From an uncultured Pseudoxanthomonas sp. (GTDB lineage Bacteria; Pseudomonadota; Gammaproteobacteria; Xanthomonadales; Xanthomonadaceae), in NCBI GenBank assembly GCA_946886405.1, contig CAMPIO010000002.1, forward strand, positions 1-64,000: 64,000 bases of DNA, in the 5' to 3' direction. How positions within the stretch are numbered: the stretch's first letter is position 1; each line of letters begins with the position of its first letter. The position numbers and the translations under genes are program-made. Positions 19,404-28,539 of the stretch are shown piece after piece. The notes below the pieces were generated by a model, which saw only the letters and a program-made list of their open reading frames with translations, searched no databases and was not told where the DNA came from.

Positions 19404-21772
19404 TGGAGCGGCCGTATGGTTTCGAAGAGGACGGTCGCCGCTTCGTCCTTGCCAGTCCCACCGCGATGCCCGCAGCGTCCACGTTCCTGTGGAACCGGCG
19501 CATGCTGTTGCAACTCAACTGCCGCGGTTTCGCCACGGCGCAGTTCATGCAACCCGAACCAGCCAAGTACGCGCACGCGCCGACGCTGGAGGCGAAAACC
19601 TTCATGCAGCCGGAACAGCCCTACTACGCGCACCATCCGGGCCGCTTCTGCTACGTCAAGGACGAGGAGGATGGCGCACTGTTCTCCGTGCCGCACGAAC
19701 CCGTCCGCCGCGCGCCGGAGTCGTTCGCCTTCTCCGTCGGCCTGCACGATGTCGCGTGGCGGGTGCAGTCCGGCGGGATCGAGGTGGAGTTGGGCGTGGT
19801 GCTGCCGGTCGACGACGTGGCCGAGCTGTGGACGCTGCGCGTGCGCAACCGCTCTGGCCGGCGACGACGGCTGAGCCTGTATCCGTACTTCCCGGTCGGC
19901 TACCTGTCGTGGATGAACCAGTCCGGGCGTTATCGCGACGACCTGGGTGGCATCGTCTGCGACAGCATCGCACCGTACCAGAAGGTCGAGGACTACTTCC
20001 GCCAGCGCGACTTCAAGGACCGTACCGTACTGTTGCATTCGCGCACGCCAGACGCCTGGGAAGCGAACCAGGCGGCGTTCGAGGGCGAAGGCGGGCTGCA
20101 TGCGCCGCATGGCATCGTCGGTGGCGAGCGCCTGGGCGGTGGCGATGCAGCCTACGAAATGCCGACAACGGTGCTGCAGTATCGCGTGGCGCTCGACGAC
20201 GACGAGGTCCAGGAGTACCGCTTCGTGTTCGCGCCCGCACGCGACGACGACGAGATCCGCCAGCTGCGCGCGCGGCATCTTTCACCGGGCGGCTTCGCCG
20301 ACGCCCGGAGCGCCAGCGCCGCGTACATCGAGGCCGGCGCGGGCTGCCTGCGCATCGAAACGCCCGATCCGTGGCTGGATCCGTTCGCCAATCACTGGCT
20401 GCCGCGGCAGGTGTTCTACCACGGCGACGTCAACCGGCTGACCACGGACCCGCAGACGCGCAACTATCTGCAGGACCACATGGGCATGGGATACCTGCGC
20501 CCGGAGGTCGCGCGCGCGGCCTTCCTGCATGCGCTGTCGCAACAGGAACCCTCGGGCGCGATGCCGGACGGCATCCTGCTCACCGAAGGCGCCGAGCTGA
20601 AGTACATCAACCAGATCCCGCACACGGATCACGCCGTGTGGCTGCCGGTCTGCCTGCGCGCCTACCTCGACGAAACCGGGGACGATGCCCTCCTCGACGC
20701 GATGGTGACCGACCGCGAGGGCCATGCCGCCCCGGTCGCCGAACGCGTCACCCGCGCCATGCGCTGGCTGCTGCAGGCGCGCGATGCGCGTGGCTTGAGC
20801 TACATCGCGCAGGGCGACTGGTGCGACCCGATGAACATGGTCGGCTGGCGCGGCCGCGGCGTGTCCGGCTGGCTGACGCTGGCCAGTGCCTACGCGCTGA
20901 AACTGTGGGCGGATATCTGCACGCGCCGGGGCGAGGATGCGCTGGCGGACGAATTCCGTCAGGGGATGGACGCCTGCAACGCCGCCATGAACACCCACCT
21001 GTGGGACGGCGACTGGTACGGCCGCGGCATCACCGATGACGGCACCGCGTTCGGCATTGCGGCAGACACGGAAGGCCGCGTCTTCCTCAATCCGCAGAGC
21101 TGGGCCTTGCTCAGCGGTGCGGCGGACAACGACCAGCGCGCGCGCATGCTGGCGGCGGTCGATGCGCACCTGGTCTCGCCCTACGGCGTGACCATGTACG
21201 ACCCGCCGTACACGCGCATGCGCGAGGACGTGGGCCGGGTAACACAGAAATTTCCGGGGACCGCCGAGAACGGCGCGGTCTACAACCATGCCGCCGCGTT
21301 CTACCTCTACAGCCTGTACCGGGTGGGGGATGCCGACCGTGCCTGGCAGGTGCTGCGCGCGATGCTGCCCTCGCCCGCGCCGGAGGACTGCCTGCAGCGC
21401 GGCCAGCTGCCGGTGTTCGTGCCGAACTACTACCGCGGCGCATGGCGCCTGCACCCGCGTACCGCCGGCCGTTCCAGCCAGTTGTTCAACACGGGCACCG
21501 CGGCGTGGATGTATCGCTGCCTGGTGGAGCACCTGTTCGGCCTGCGTGGCGAAGGCGATGCGTTGCGGATTGCACCGCAGCTTCCCTCGCATTGGCCATC
21601 GGCGCGCGCGACGCGCCACTTCCGGGGTGCGACATTCGACGTTGTCATCCAGCGCGTGGCGGGTGTCGTAAGGACGCGGGTTGCCGTGGATGGCGTCGAG
21701 CAGGACGACAACGTGCTGCGCAACGTTGAAAACGGCCGTACCTACCAGGTGCGCGTGGATCTCCCGGCGTGA
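19400..21772 (+). CDS. GH94 phosphorylase, probable cellobionic acid phosphorylase
   Basis: Cytoplasmic protein of 790 residues with the GH94 layout: N-terminal beta-sandwich ([12 protein letters not shown] start), then an (alpha/alpha)6 barrel. The likely general-acid Asp is D473 in [15 protein letters not shown]. Other family text is [16 protein letters not shown] and [20 protein letters not shown]. Length and sequence are close to what I know of the Xanthomonas enzyme that converts cellobionic acid plus phosphate to glucose 1-phosphate and gluconate. A gluconokinase gene directly downstream (GTGA overlap) and a sugar transporter upstream support this over cellobiose or chitobiose phosphorylase. 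Confidence 0.88.
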   Translation: MMERPYGFEEDGRRFVLASPTAMPAASTFLWNRRMLLQLNCRGFATAQFMQPEPAKYAHAPTLEAKTFMQPEQPYYAHHPGRFCYVKDEEDGALFSVPHEPVRRAPESFAFSVGLHDVAWRVQSGGIEVELGVVLPVDDVAELWTLRVRNRSGRRRRLSLYPYFPVGYLSWMNQSGRYRDDLGGIVCDSIAPYQKVEDYFRQRDFKDRTVLLHSRTPDAWEANQAAFEGEGGLHAPHGIVGGERLGGGDAAYEMPTTVLQYRVALDDDEVQEYRFVFAPARDDDEIRQLRARHLSPGGFADARSASAAYIEAGAGCLRIETPDPWLDPFANHWLPRQVFYHGDVNRLTTDPQTRNYLQDHMGMGYLRPEVARAAFLHALSQQEPSGAMPDGILLTEGAELKYINQIPHTDHAVWLPVCLRAYLDETGDDALLDAMVTDREGHAAPVAERVTRAMRWLLQARDARGLSYIAQGDWCDPMNMVGWRGRGVSGWLTLASAYALKLWADICTRRGEDALADEFRQGMDACNAAMNTHLWDGDWYGRGITDDGTAFGIAADTEGRVFLNPQSWALLSGAADNDQRARMLAAVDAHLVSPYGVTMYDPPYTRMREDVGRVTQKFPGTAENGAVYNHAAAFYLYSLYRVGDADRAWQVLRAMLPSPAPEDCLQRGQLPVFVPNYYRGAWRLHPRTAGRSSQLFNTGTAAWMYRCLVEHLFGLRGEGDALRIAPQLPSHWPSARATRHFRGATFDVVIQRVAGVVRTRVAVDGVEQDDNVLRNVENGRTYQVRVDLPA

Positions 21773-22281
21773 GCGGCCACGTGCGCGTCGTCGTGGTGAT
21801 GGGCGTGTCGGGCAGCGGCAAGACCACGCTGGCGCACGCCTTGGCGGGGGCCTGGCCGGCGACGTTCCTGGACGCGGACGATTTCCACAGCGCGGCGGCG
21901 AAAGCGCGCATGGCCGGTGGCCAGCCCCTTACCGACCGGATGCGCGCGCCGTGGGTGCGTCGCCTCGCTACCGACCTGCAGCAACGCGCGGCCGCGGGCG
22001 AGCGCGTGGTGCTGGCCTTCTCCGGCCTGCGCCGCCGCCACCGCGACGCGCTGCGCGCGACCGGTGTGCCGATGCGTTTCCTGTTCCTGGCGGGCGACGC
22101 GGCCCTGATCGCCACGCGATTGCAGGACCGCCACGGCCACTACATGCCGGCCGCGCTGCTGGACAGCCAGTTCGCCACCCTCGAAACCCCGGCGGGCGAG
22201 GCCGACGTGATGCGGATCGACGCGGCCGATCCACAGGACGTCCAGCTGCGTCGCGCCTTGGCTGCGCTCGCGTTCCGCTGA
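21769..22281 (+). CDS. gluconokinase
   Basis: P-loop kinase of 170 residues that turns gluconate into 6-phosphogluconate. Walker A is [13 protein letters not shown] near residue 10. The GntK family text [23 protein letters not shown] and [16 protein letters not shown] is clear. The start is GTG at 21769, overlapping the phosphorylase stop as GTGA. It would consume the gluconate released by the upstream phosphorylase. Confidence 0.92.
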   Translation: MSGHVRVVVVMGVSGSGKTTLAHALAGAWPATFLDADDFHSAAAKARMAGGQPLTDRMRAPWVRRLATDLQQRAAAGERVVLAFSGLRRRHRDALRATGVPMRFLFLAGDAALIATRLQDRHGHYMPAALLDSQFATLETPAGEADVMRIDAADPQDVQLRRALAALAFR

Positions 22282-22299
22282 GCGGGCCCCACGTGTGAG

Positions 22300-22857
22300 C
22301 TACGGACGCCAGTTGGCGTTGCGCTCCCAGAACGCGATGCTGCGCCGGTAGGCCTCACGATCGATCGGCACGCCCGATCCGCCCTCCTCCACGCCCAGCG
22401 CATTGCGCATCATCGTGATGGGCGCCATCGGGACTTCTTCCGGCGCCTGCGTATAGAGGCAACCGACGATGCCCCAGTCGCCCTGGATCGGCGCACCCTC
22501 TTTCGCCAACTGCGCCGCACTGTAGAGGATGACCACGAGGTAGTCGGCCACCGGCGGCTCGACGCCTTCGAACCAGCGCACCAGTACCGGCAGTTCACCT
22601 GATGAGCGTGCTTCGTAGGACGACCGCAGTAGAGAGCGGTTTTCGTCGGTGACCGGTACGGTCAAGCACCGCGTCGAGGTCCAGTTGCGATGCACGTGCA
22701 GTCGGCAGAACGGCGCATAGCCGTCCAGCACCGCGAACGGCACCTCCGTATTGAGACGCTGCTCGAACGCCTGCGGCGTGCAGTCCTGGATGGCATTGCG
22801 ACGCTGGTCACCCGGGAACAGGCGGGGGCGCGCAAAGGGCGTCAGGACGATGGTCAT
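22300..22857 (-). CDS. DUF3228-family protein
   Basis: Protein of about 185 residues matching my recollection of DUF3228: TIVLTPFARPRLFPGD opening, then VVILYSAAQLAKEG and GDWGIVGCLYTQAPEEVPM, ending VPIDREAYRRSIAFWERNANW. No signal peptide or membrane segment. Start at 22857; an extended frame reaches 23025 but runs through the metF promoter. Convergent with the gluconokinase gene (18 bp between stops) and divergent from metF. Function unknown. Confidence 0.7.
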   Translation of the reverse strand: MTIVLTPFARPRLFPGDQRRNAIQDCTPQAFEQRLNTEVPFAVLDGYAPFCRLHVHRNWTSTRCLTVPVTDENRSLLRSSYEARSSGELPVLVRWFEGVEPPVADYLVVILYSAAQLAKEGAPIQGDWGIVGCLYTQAPEEVPMAPITMMRNALGVEEGGSGVPIDREAYRRSIAFWERNANWRP

Positions 22858-22958
22858 GCGGCTGCCGGCGATGGAAGGCCGACAGGGTACCTCTACCGGA
22901 TCCGCCGCCATCGGAGGGAACCCCGTTCCGCGGCGCTCCGATCGCCGGTCACTGCGAT

Positions 22959-22987
22959 AAACATTCATCCGGATGAAGAGATATAAT
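22959..22987 (+). promoter_or_regulatory. methionine-cycle operator and -10 box of metF
   Basis: The centre is a perfect 14-bp palindrome TTCATCCGGATGAA (22964-22977), followed by GAGATATAAT with TATAAT at 22982-22987. Transcription would begin near 22994, giving a short leader before the ATG at 23015. This is the most symmetrical of the three copies. Confidence 0.65.
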
Positions 22988-23014
22988 GCGGCCTCGACCC
23001 GAACGGCGCCGTGC

Positions 23015-23848
23015 ATGCCTTCCATCAGCTTCGAGTTCTACCCCCCCAAGACCGATGAGCAGCGCGCGCAGCTCGACCGCACTGCGGAGAAGCTGAAGGC
23101 GTACAAGCCCGACTATGTGTCGTGCACCTTCGGTGCCGGCGGCTCCACGCTGAGTTACACCTCGGAGACGGTCCGCCATCTCAACCAGCACCATCGCTTC
23201 GACGCGGCGCCCCATCTGTCCTGCGTCGGCGGCAGCCGAGAGGAAATCCGCGAACTGCTGCGCCTGTATCGTGCCCTGGGCTGCAAGCGCATCGTCGCGC
23301 TGCGCGGCGACCTGCCCTCGGGCATGGGGCACCCTGGCGACCTGCGCTATGCCTCCGAGCTGATCGAGTTCATCCGTGCCGAGCAAGGCGACACGTTCCA
23401 TATCGAAGTCGGCGCCTACCCGGAAACACATCCCCAAGCGGAGGATGCGTTGACCGACCTGCGCCATTTCAAGGCCAAGGTCGATGCCGGCGCGAATGGA
23501 GCGATCACGCAGTACTTCTACAATCCGGATGCGTATTTCCACTTCGTCGACGCGGTACGCAAGCTCGGCGTGGAGATCCCGATCATCCCGGGCATCATGC
23601 CGATCTCCAATTTCGCGCAGCTGCGTCGCTTCTCCGAAGCCTGCGGCGCCGAGATCCCGCGCTGGATCGGCAAGCGCATGCAGGCGCTGGGCGACGACGC
23701 GGACGCGATCCGTGACTTCGGCGCCGACGTGGTCGCGAACCTGTGCGAGCGCCTCATCGCCGGTGGCGCACCCTCGCTGCATTTCTACACGCTCAACCTG
23801 GCCAAGCCGACCCAGACCGTGCTGTCCCGACTCAACGGGTCTGCCTGA
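23015..23848 (+). CDS. metF: methylenetetrahydrofolate reductase
   Basis: Flavoenzyme of 277 residues that reduces 5,10-methylene-THF to 5-methyl-THF, the methyl donor for methionine synthase. It begins MPSISFEFYPPKTDEQ, the MetF signature containing the catalytic Glu region, and has SCTFGAGGS, RGDLPSGMGHPGDLRYASEL and NGAITQYFYNPDAYFHFVD. The start at 23015 gives the normal length and clears the -10 box; an in-frame start at 22973 would lie inside the operator. Confidence 0.96.
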   Translation: MPSISFEFYPPKTDEQRAQLDRTAEKLKAYKPDYVSCTFGAGGSTLSYTSETVRHLNQHHRFDAAPHLSCVGGSREEIRELLRLYRALGCKRIVALRGDLPSGMGHPGDLRYASELIEFIRAEQGDTFHIEVGAYPETHPQAEDALTDLRHFKAKVDAGANGAITQYFYNPDAYFHFVDAVRKLGVEIPIIPGIMPISNFAQLRRFSEACGAEIPRWIGKRMQALGDDADAIRDFGADVVANLCERLIAGGAPSLHFYTLNLAKPTQTVLSRLNGSA

Positions 23849-23932
23849 GCCGCCCGGTACTCCGCTCGTCCGGCAGGTGAACGAACGCCCATTCCGTGCG
23901 CATGCGCCATGACCTGGGGGCGCTCGCGGGAT

Positions 23933-23938
23933 TAGGCT
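23933..23938 (+). promoter_or_regulatory. -10-like TAGGCT before the 23945 gene, leaderless spacing
   Basis: TAGGCT keeps the key T, A and final T of a -10 box and ends 6 nt before the ATG at 23945. Confidence 0.35.
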
Positions 23939-23944
23939 GACGCC

Positions 23945-24538
23945 ATGCGCTCCGTTCCCTTGTTCGCCCTCGTCTGCCTGCTCGCGTATCCCGGCTTGCG
24001 GCCCGCCCCTGCCCACGCGCAACAGCAAGGCGTCCAGCGCTGCACGACCATGTCCGGTGAGACGGTCTACACCGACAAGCGCTGCGAGGACGTGGGAGCG
24101 ATGGACCGCCTGCCTTCGACCACGACGACAGCCGCCACCGGCGCGCTGTATCGCGGCGGCTGCTCGCGCACGCTCAGTGACCTCGTGATGCAGGTATCGT
24201 CCGCCATCCAGGCAAATGACGTGAACCGCCTCGCCGGCGTCTATCACTGGGCGGGCACATCGGACGCCGGTGCGTTACGCATCCTCGACCGGCTGGATGT
24301 GGTGGTACAGCGCCCGCTGGTCGATATCGTCCCCATCCGTCCGGCGCCCGCGCCGGTGCTCGATACGGAAGGACAGGTGGTCGACGCGAACCAGGATGGC
24401 TACTACCCGCAAACCACCACCCAACGGCAGCGGCCGACAGGCCTGCGCGTCGTTCAGACCCTGAAGAACAGCGCCACGCCCGCCGACACGACGTTCGGGC
24501 TGCGGCGGGCCTACAACTGTTTCTGGATCACGCTCTGA
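23945..24538 (+). CDS. exported protein with DUF4124-like N-terminus
   Basis: Protein of 197 residues with a signal peptide (RSVPLFALVCLLAYPG ... AHAQQ, cleavage after AHA). The mature start QRCTTMSGETVYTDKRCEDVG resembles DUF4124, a small cysteine-containing domain common in Xanthomonadaceae exported proteins. The rest shows CSRTLSDLVMQVSSAIQANDVNRLAGVYHW and a C-terminal YNCFWI; four cysteines could form disulfides. Convergent with the sensor kinase gene. Function unknown. Confidence 0.7.
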   Translation: MRSVPLFALVCLLAYPGLRPAPAHAQQQGVQRCTTMSGETVYTDKRCEDVGAMDRLPSTTTTAATGALYRGGCSRTLSDLVMQVSSAIQANDVNRLAGVYHWAGTSDAGALRILDRLDVVVQRPLVDIVPIRPAPAPVLDTEGQVVDANQDGYYPQTTTQRQRPTGLRVVQTLKNSATPADTTFGLRRAYNCFWITL

Positions 24539-24553
24539 CGGCTGCCCACGCGA

Positions 24554-25915
24554 TCAGGCAACTTGTCGCGATCCATCGACCGGCTCGCGCTCGGGTGAAA
24601 AGCGCAACGTCGCAACCACACCCTTCGGCTCGCCAGGGCGAACACCCACCTGCCAGCCGTACAGCGCGCACAGACGGCTGACGATCGACAGGCCGATACC
24701 GCCGCCCTGCGAATGACCGGCATGGGTGCCGCGATAGCCGCGCTCGAACAGGCGCGCCGCATCCTCTTTGCTGAGTCCCGGGCCGGAATCGATGACCTCG
24801 ACGGCATCCGGCAGCAGGCGCACGACCACCTCGCCTTCCTTGGTGTACTTCACCGCGTTGCCGATCAGGTTGCCCAGCGCGACCGAGAGCGCGGCTTCGG
24901 GCGAATCGACGGTCACGCCGCCCTCGCCCTCCATGCGCAGGACCAGGGGCTTGCCGCCCAGCGTGGCGCGATGCGCGTCGAGCAACTGGTCGACGACGCG
25001 CGCCACGTCGGTATTGCCGTGGCCCCGCTCGTTGCGCGACAGCAGCAGCAACGCGCTGATCAGGTCCGTGCACTGCTGCTCGGCGCGCTGGATGCGCTGG
25101 ATGCGGGTACGCGTCTTCTCGTCCATGTCCGGACGCGACAGCATCAGCTCGACCGAGCCGCGGATGATGGCCAGCGGTGTGCGCAGTTCGTGGCTGACAT
25201 CGGCGTTGAATTCGCGGTCGCGCTGGACGACTTCGGTCAGGCGGCCCGAATAGTCGTCGAGCGCCTTGGCAAGCTCACCCACCTCATCCTCGGGGAAGTG
25301 GGGTGCCAGCGCGCGAGGGTTGCTGCTGCCGCGATAGGAACGGAGACGTGCGGCGAGTTCGGAGACAGGGCTCATCACACGCGAAGCGGACCACCAGCCC
25401 ACCAGAAGCGAGAAGAGGGTGAACACCGCGATCGAACCATAAACGGCCCGCTTGAACTGGACTTCGGCGCGCGCTGTCTGGCCCATGTCGTAGGCAAGGA
25501 AGAACCAGACTTGCGGGGTCTTCCTGACGCCGAGCTTGAAGGGATAGGGCCTTCCATCGTCGCCAATGTCGGTAATGTTGTGGATACCATCAGGCAGCGC
25601 ATACCACTCAGGCTTGTTGAGCCTGACGCTTTCGAACCTGTCGGGCAGATAGTAGTACGCCTTTACCTGCTCGAACGGTGCGCCTATGACCTGCCCATCG
25701 CTCTCGGCGAAACGTCGCCACGACTCGTCCAGGTTGCGGTTCATGACATCTTCGACCAACTGGTCCTCGACGCGCTGACGCGCAACGATGGTCGCGTAGG
25801 CGAACAGGACCGTCAGGCCAAACCCCAACAGCACGAACGACAGGATGATGCGGGTGCGCAGCCGCCGCCGGAAGCGGCGGTGGCGGCGGGGTTTCGACGA
25901 CTCAGCTGCTGGCAT
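24554..25915 (-). CDS. sensor histidine kinase
   Basis: Inner-membrane kinase of about 453 residues. The first transmembrane helix is near residues 20-40 (IILSFVLLGFGLTVLFAYA). A periplasmic sensor of about 120 residues follows, then a second helix (GSIAVFTLFSLLVGWW). Next come HAMP, the HisKA box FNADVSHELRTPLAIIRG with the phospho-accepting His, the N box NLIGNAVKYT, and the G boxes DSGPGLS and GGGIGLSIV. The ATG at 25915 overlaps the regulator gene by 14 nt; ATG at 25945 is an alternative. Pairs with the next gene. It resembles VgrS/ColS- and RaxH-type kinases of Xanthomonas; the signal is not known. Confidence 0.85.
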   Translation of the reverse strand: MPAAESSKPRRHRRFRRRLRTRIILSFVLLGFGLTVLFAYATIVARQRVEDQLVEDVMNRNLDESWRRFAESDGQVIGAPFEQVKAYYYLPDRFESVRLNKPEWYALPDGIHNITDIGDDGRPYPFKLGVRKTPQVWFFLAYDMGQTARAEVQFKRAVYGSIAVFTLFSLLVGWWSASRVMSPVSELAARLRSYRGSSNPRALAPHFPEDEVGELAKALDDYSGRLTEVVQRDREFNADVSHELRTPLAIIRGSVELMLSRPDMDEKTRTRIQRIQRAEQQCTDLISALLLLSRNERGHGNTDVARVVDQLLDAHRATLGGKPLVLRMEGEGGVTVDSPEAALSVALGNLIGNAVKYTKEGEVVVRLLPDAVEVIDSGPGLSKEDAARLFERGYRGTHAGHSQGGGIGLSIVSRLCALYGWQVGVRPGEPKGVVATLRFSPEREPVDGSRQVA

Positions 25916-26585
25916 CGGGTGCGGCGATGCGGTATCCGATGCCATGGCGGGTCTGGATGTACGGCGAGTCGAACGGCTTGTCGACCACGGCGCGCAGGCC
26001 GTGGATATGCACGCGCAGGGAGTCCGAGTCCGGCAGTTCCTCGCCCCACACGCGCGTTTCCAGCTCCTGGCGCGTCACCACGGCGGGCGACGCCTCCATC
26101 AACGCCTGCAGGATCTTCAATGCCGTGGGATTCAGCTGCAGCAGCTTGGCTTGGCGGCGAACTTCCAGCGTGTCGAGGTTGTACTCCAGCTCGCCCACCT
26201 CCAGCACGCGCGTCTGTACGCCCTTGCCGCGGCGCGACAGGGCGTTCAAGCGCACCTCGACTTCCTGCAGCGCGAACGGCTTGATCAGGTAGTCGTCGGC
26301 GCCGGAGTCGAAGCCGGCCAGCTTGTTGTCCAGGGAATCGCGGGCGGTGAGCATCAACACCGGGGTCTGCTTGCGCGCCTCGTTGCGCAGCTTGCGGCAG
26401 ACTTCCAGCCCATCCATGCCGGGCAGGTTGAGGTCGAGCACGATCGCATCGAACTCGTGCACTACCGCAAGGTGCAGGCCGGTCACACCGTCGGCGGCAA
26501 AGTCGACGGTGTGACCGCGCTCCTCCAGATAATCGCCGAGGTTGGCGGCGATGTCGCTGTTGTCTTCGATGACGAGGATGCGCAT
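25902..26585 (-). CDS. OmpR/PhoB-type response regulator
   Basis: Regulator of 227 residues. The receiver domain has the acidic pair EDN, the phosphorylated Asp in VLDLNLPGMDG (near residue 51) and Lys in LIKPFALQEVE. The C-terminal winged helix includes LEVGELEYNLDTLEV and RVHIHGLRAVVDKPF ... TRHGIGYRI. It begins 3 bp after the small exported protein gene and overlaps the kinase gene, so all three are likely one operon. Confidence 0.92.
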   Translation of the reverse strand: MRILVIEDNSDIAANLGDYLEERGHTVDFAADGVTGLHLAVVHEFDAIVLDLNLPGMDGLEVCRKLRNEARKQTPVLMLTARDSLDNKLAGFDSGADDYLIKPFALQEVEVRLNALSRRGKGVQTRVLEVGELEYNLDTLEVRRQAKLLQLNPTALKILQALMEASPAVVTRQELETRVWGEELPDSDSLRVHIHGLRAVVDKPFDSPYIQTRHGIGYRIAAPDASS

Positions 26586-26588
26586 TGA

Positions 26589-27083
26589 TCAGTTGCCGCA
26601 GCTGGTGCAGATGGTGCGAGCGTTGTCCCTGACGGCCTGTTGGCTCTGCTCCCGCTGCCGGGTGCGCTCGGCGACCGTCATGCACTGCGTGGTGGTCCGG
26701 TGCGAACCCACCTTCTTCTCGCGCGTGCACACCAGCCGGCTGTCGTCGCCAGCCCTGGTCAGGATCGCGTTGACGAGCTCCTGGTCGTTGAAGACCTTGG
26801 CCTTGTCCGCGTCCGACATCGCATCGACGCCGCCCGCCTTCTGCAACGAGTCGCTGATGCGCGTCAGGGCGTCGCGGACCTCCGCACGATCCTTCTGGCT
26901 GATCTCGGCATAGGTCTCACCATCGGCCAGGTCGGTCAGGATCTTCTCGCGCTGCTGTTCGAAAGGCGATGACACATTCAGAAATTCCTTTTCTGCGGAC
27001 TTGCTGGACGCCGCGCTGATGGTGGCGTGTGCGGCCGGGATGCTGGCCAGCAGCATGACGGAGACCATAAACAGCTTTCGCAT
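26589..27083 (-). CDS. small exported protein, first gene of the two-component operon
   Basis: Protein of 164 residues with a signal peptide (RKLFMVSVMLLASIPAAHA). The mature part is polar and helical, with SSPFEQQREKILTDLADGETYAEISQKDRAEV and a C-terminal CTSCGN; four cysteines in all (RLVCTRE, TQCMTV, TICTSCGN). The start at 27083 is preferred over 27098 because the signal peptide then starts at once. It is 3 bp upstream of the response regulator. It could be a periplasmic partner of the sensor; family not recognised. Confidence 0.65.
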   Translation of the reverse strand: MRKLFMVSVMLLASIPAAHATISAASSKSAEKEFLNVSSPFEQQREKILTDLADGETYAEISQKDRAEVRDALTRISDSLQKAGGVDAMSDADKAKVFNDQELVNAILTRAGDDSRLVCTREKKVGSHRTTTQCMTVAERTRQREQSQQAVRDNARTICTSCGN

Positions 27084-27095
27084 CCTTTCACCTCG

Positions 27096-27113
27096 CATGA
27101 AAATGATTCTTAC
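27096..27113 (-). promoter_or_regulatory. weak Fur-box-like site
   Basis: ATGAAAATGATTCTTACC lies 12 bp upstream of the start at 27083 and partly matches the GATAAT-repeat pattern of Fur boxes. This is a low-confidence reading. Confidence 0.2.
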
Positions 27114-27234
27114 CGGATGGCGACGACGACGGCATCGCCGTCATCGCCCAGATCCCGGCGGTGTCGCTGACGCGACCCGGCCGGGCCCTCGATTCTTGCA
27201 TAGGTAACTGTGGCTACGCCAAGGCCTGATGCAG

Positions 27235-27273
27235 AAAAAACAAGGCCCAGGCGGGTGATCACCCGCCTGGGCC
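27235..27273 (-). terminator. rho-independent terminator, minus strand
   Basis: A perfect 30-bp palindrome (27244-27273, arms GGCCCAGGCGGGTGA/TCACCCGCCTGGGCC) is followed on the minus strand by TTGTTTTTT. It would end the rimK-like transcript about 160 nt after its stop codon, or a separate small RNA. Confidence 0.8.
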
Positions 27274-27433
27274 AAACTAATGCCCCGATTACCGTAATCC
27301 TGTGCTTTCCAGATGCAAAGACCGGGAGGAACGCAGAGCTGCGGTCCGGATAAGGCTACGCGGCTTTCGATTAAACGACCGTTAAAGAGCGCGTTAATTC
27401 TGCGTGAAAACGCCGCCTTGCATCACGCCTGCC

Positions 27434-28309
27434 CTATTCAGCCTGCGCCGCGAGGTGTTCGACGATCCTGCCCGCTACGTCCACGCCACAGACCGACTCG
27501 ATACCTTCCAGCCCCGGGGTCGAATTGACCTCCAGCACCAGCGGGCCCCGCTGGGCGCGGATCAGGTCCACGCCCGCCACGCCCAGCCCCAACACCCTGG
27601 CGGCACGAATCGCCACGGCGCGTTCCTCGTCGGTGGCGACGGCATGCAGTGCGGTACCGCCGCGATGCAGGTTGGAACGGAAATCGCCTTCCGGGGCCTG
27701 TCGGCGCATCGACGCCACCACTTCGTCGCCCACCACGAAACAGCGCAGGTCGGCGCCTTCGGCTTCGCCGATGAACTCCTGCACCACGAAACTGGCGTAC
27801 AGCCCGCGCAGGGCTTCGACCACGCTGCGTGATGCCGAAGGCTTTTCGGTAAGCATCACGCCGGCGCCCTGCGCGCCTTCGTTCAATTTGATGACATGCG
27901 GCGGCGGCCCCAGCATCGACAGCAGATCGCTGGTGTCGTCCGGGTTGTCGCCGAAGACGGTCACCGGCAGGTCGATGCCCTGCGCCGCCAGCAACTGGTG
28001 CGCCCGCAGCTTGTCGCGTGCGCGCAGGATGGCATCGGAAGGATTCGGACTGTACGTGCCCATCAGCTCGAACTGGCGCAGCACGGCGGTGCCATAGCGC
28101 GTGATCGACGCCCCGATGCGCGGAATCACCGCGTCGTAGCCCGCCAGCGAACGCCCTTTGTAGTGCAGTTGGAAGCCCGATGAGGCGATACGCATGTAGC
28201 AGCGCAGGGGGTCGAGTACGCGGACGGTGTGGCCGCGCTGGCGCGCGGCTTCGACCAGGCGGCGCGTCGAGTACAACTTGCCGTTGCGCGACAGGATGGC
28301 GAGCTTCAT
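27434..28309 (-). CDS. rimK: RimK-type ATP-grasp ligase
   Basis: Protein of 291 residues, the usual RimK length. It begins [18 protein letters not shown] and has [15 protein letters not shown], the ATP-grasp lysine region [39 protein letters not shown], and the metal-binding [16 protein letters not shown]. coli RimK adds glutamates to ribosomal protein S6 and can make poly-glutamate; the exact acceptor here is not known. The start at 28309 is clear. It lies downstream of the tRNA-Gly gene on the same strand. Confidence 0.9.
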   Translation of the reverse strand: MKLAILSRNGKLYSTRRLVEAARQRGHTVRVLDPLRCYMRIASSGFQLHYKGRSLAGYDAVIPRIGASITRYGTAVLRQFELMGTYSPNPSDAILRARDKLRAHQLLAAQGIDLPVTVFGDNPDDTSDLLSMLGPPPHVIKLNEGAQGAGVMLTEKPSASRSVVEALRGLYASFVVQEFIGEAEGADLRCFVVGDEVVASMRRQAPEGDFRSNLHRGGTALHAVATDEERAVAIRAARVLGLGVAGVDLIRAQRGPLVLEVNSTPGLEGIESVCGVDVAGRIVEHLAAQAE

Positions 28310-28389
28310 GGGGAATCGGTCACGGGGGTCGGGCACAGCATGCCACGCCCGGTGCACGGGACGATGACGGAGAAAGGGGGGACGCGGAC

Positions 28390-28463
28390 TGGAGCGGGTG
28401 ATGGGAATCGAACCCACGCTAGCAGCTTGGGAAGCTGCAGTTCTACCATTGAACTACACCCGC
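28390..28463 (-). tRNA. tRNA-Gly (CCC)
   Basis: The minus strand folds as a complete tRNA. Acceptor GCGGGTG pairs with CACCCGC, the D arm is GTTCAATGGTAGAAC, and the anticodon arm is GCAGC-TTCCCAA-GCTGC with anticodon CCC. The T arm is TGGGTTCGATTCCCA, and a discriminator T with encoded CCA follows (28390-28393). Confidence 0.95.
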
Positions 28464-28539
28464 ACGGTGGCGCGAGTCTATGCCGCAGCGCGTGGCAAGG
28501 CAATGCGGCGCCGGGGTCCGGCGCCGCATTGCGTGTGCA

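Larger units (their letters stand above)
27084..27433. other. gene-free stretch between the exported protein gene and rimK-like gene
   Basis: No supported gene. It holds a possible Fur-like site near 27100, a strong minus-strand terminator (27235-27273), a 13-bp palindrome GATTACCGTAATC (27287-27299), and repeated GTTAA/TTAAAC motifs around 27370-27395. About 160 bp lie between the rimK-like stop and its terminator, enough for a small RNA. Confidence 0.4.

Noticed and set aside
24554..26585. Naming the two-component pair raxR/raxH or vgrR/vgrS
   Set aside because: Only general similarity recalled; neighbours do not settle it and no alignment could be run.
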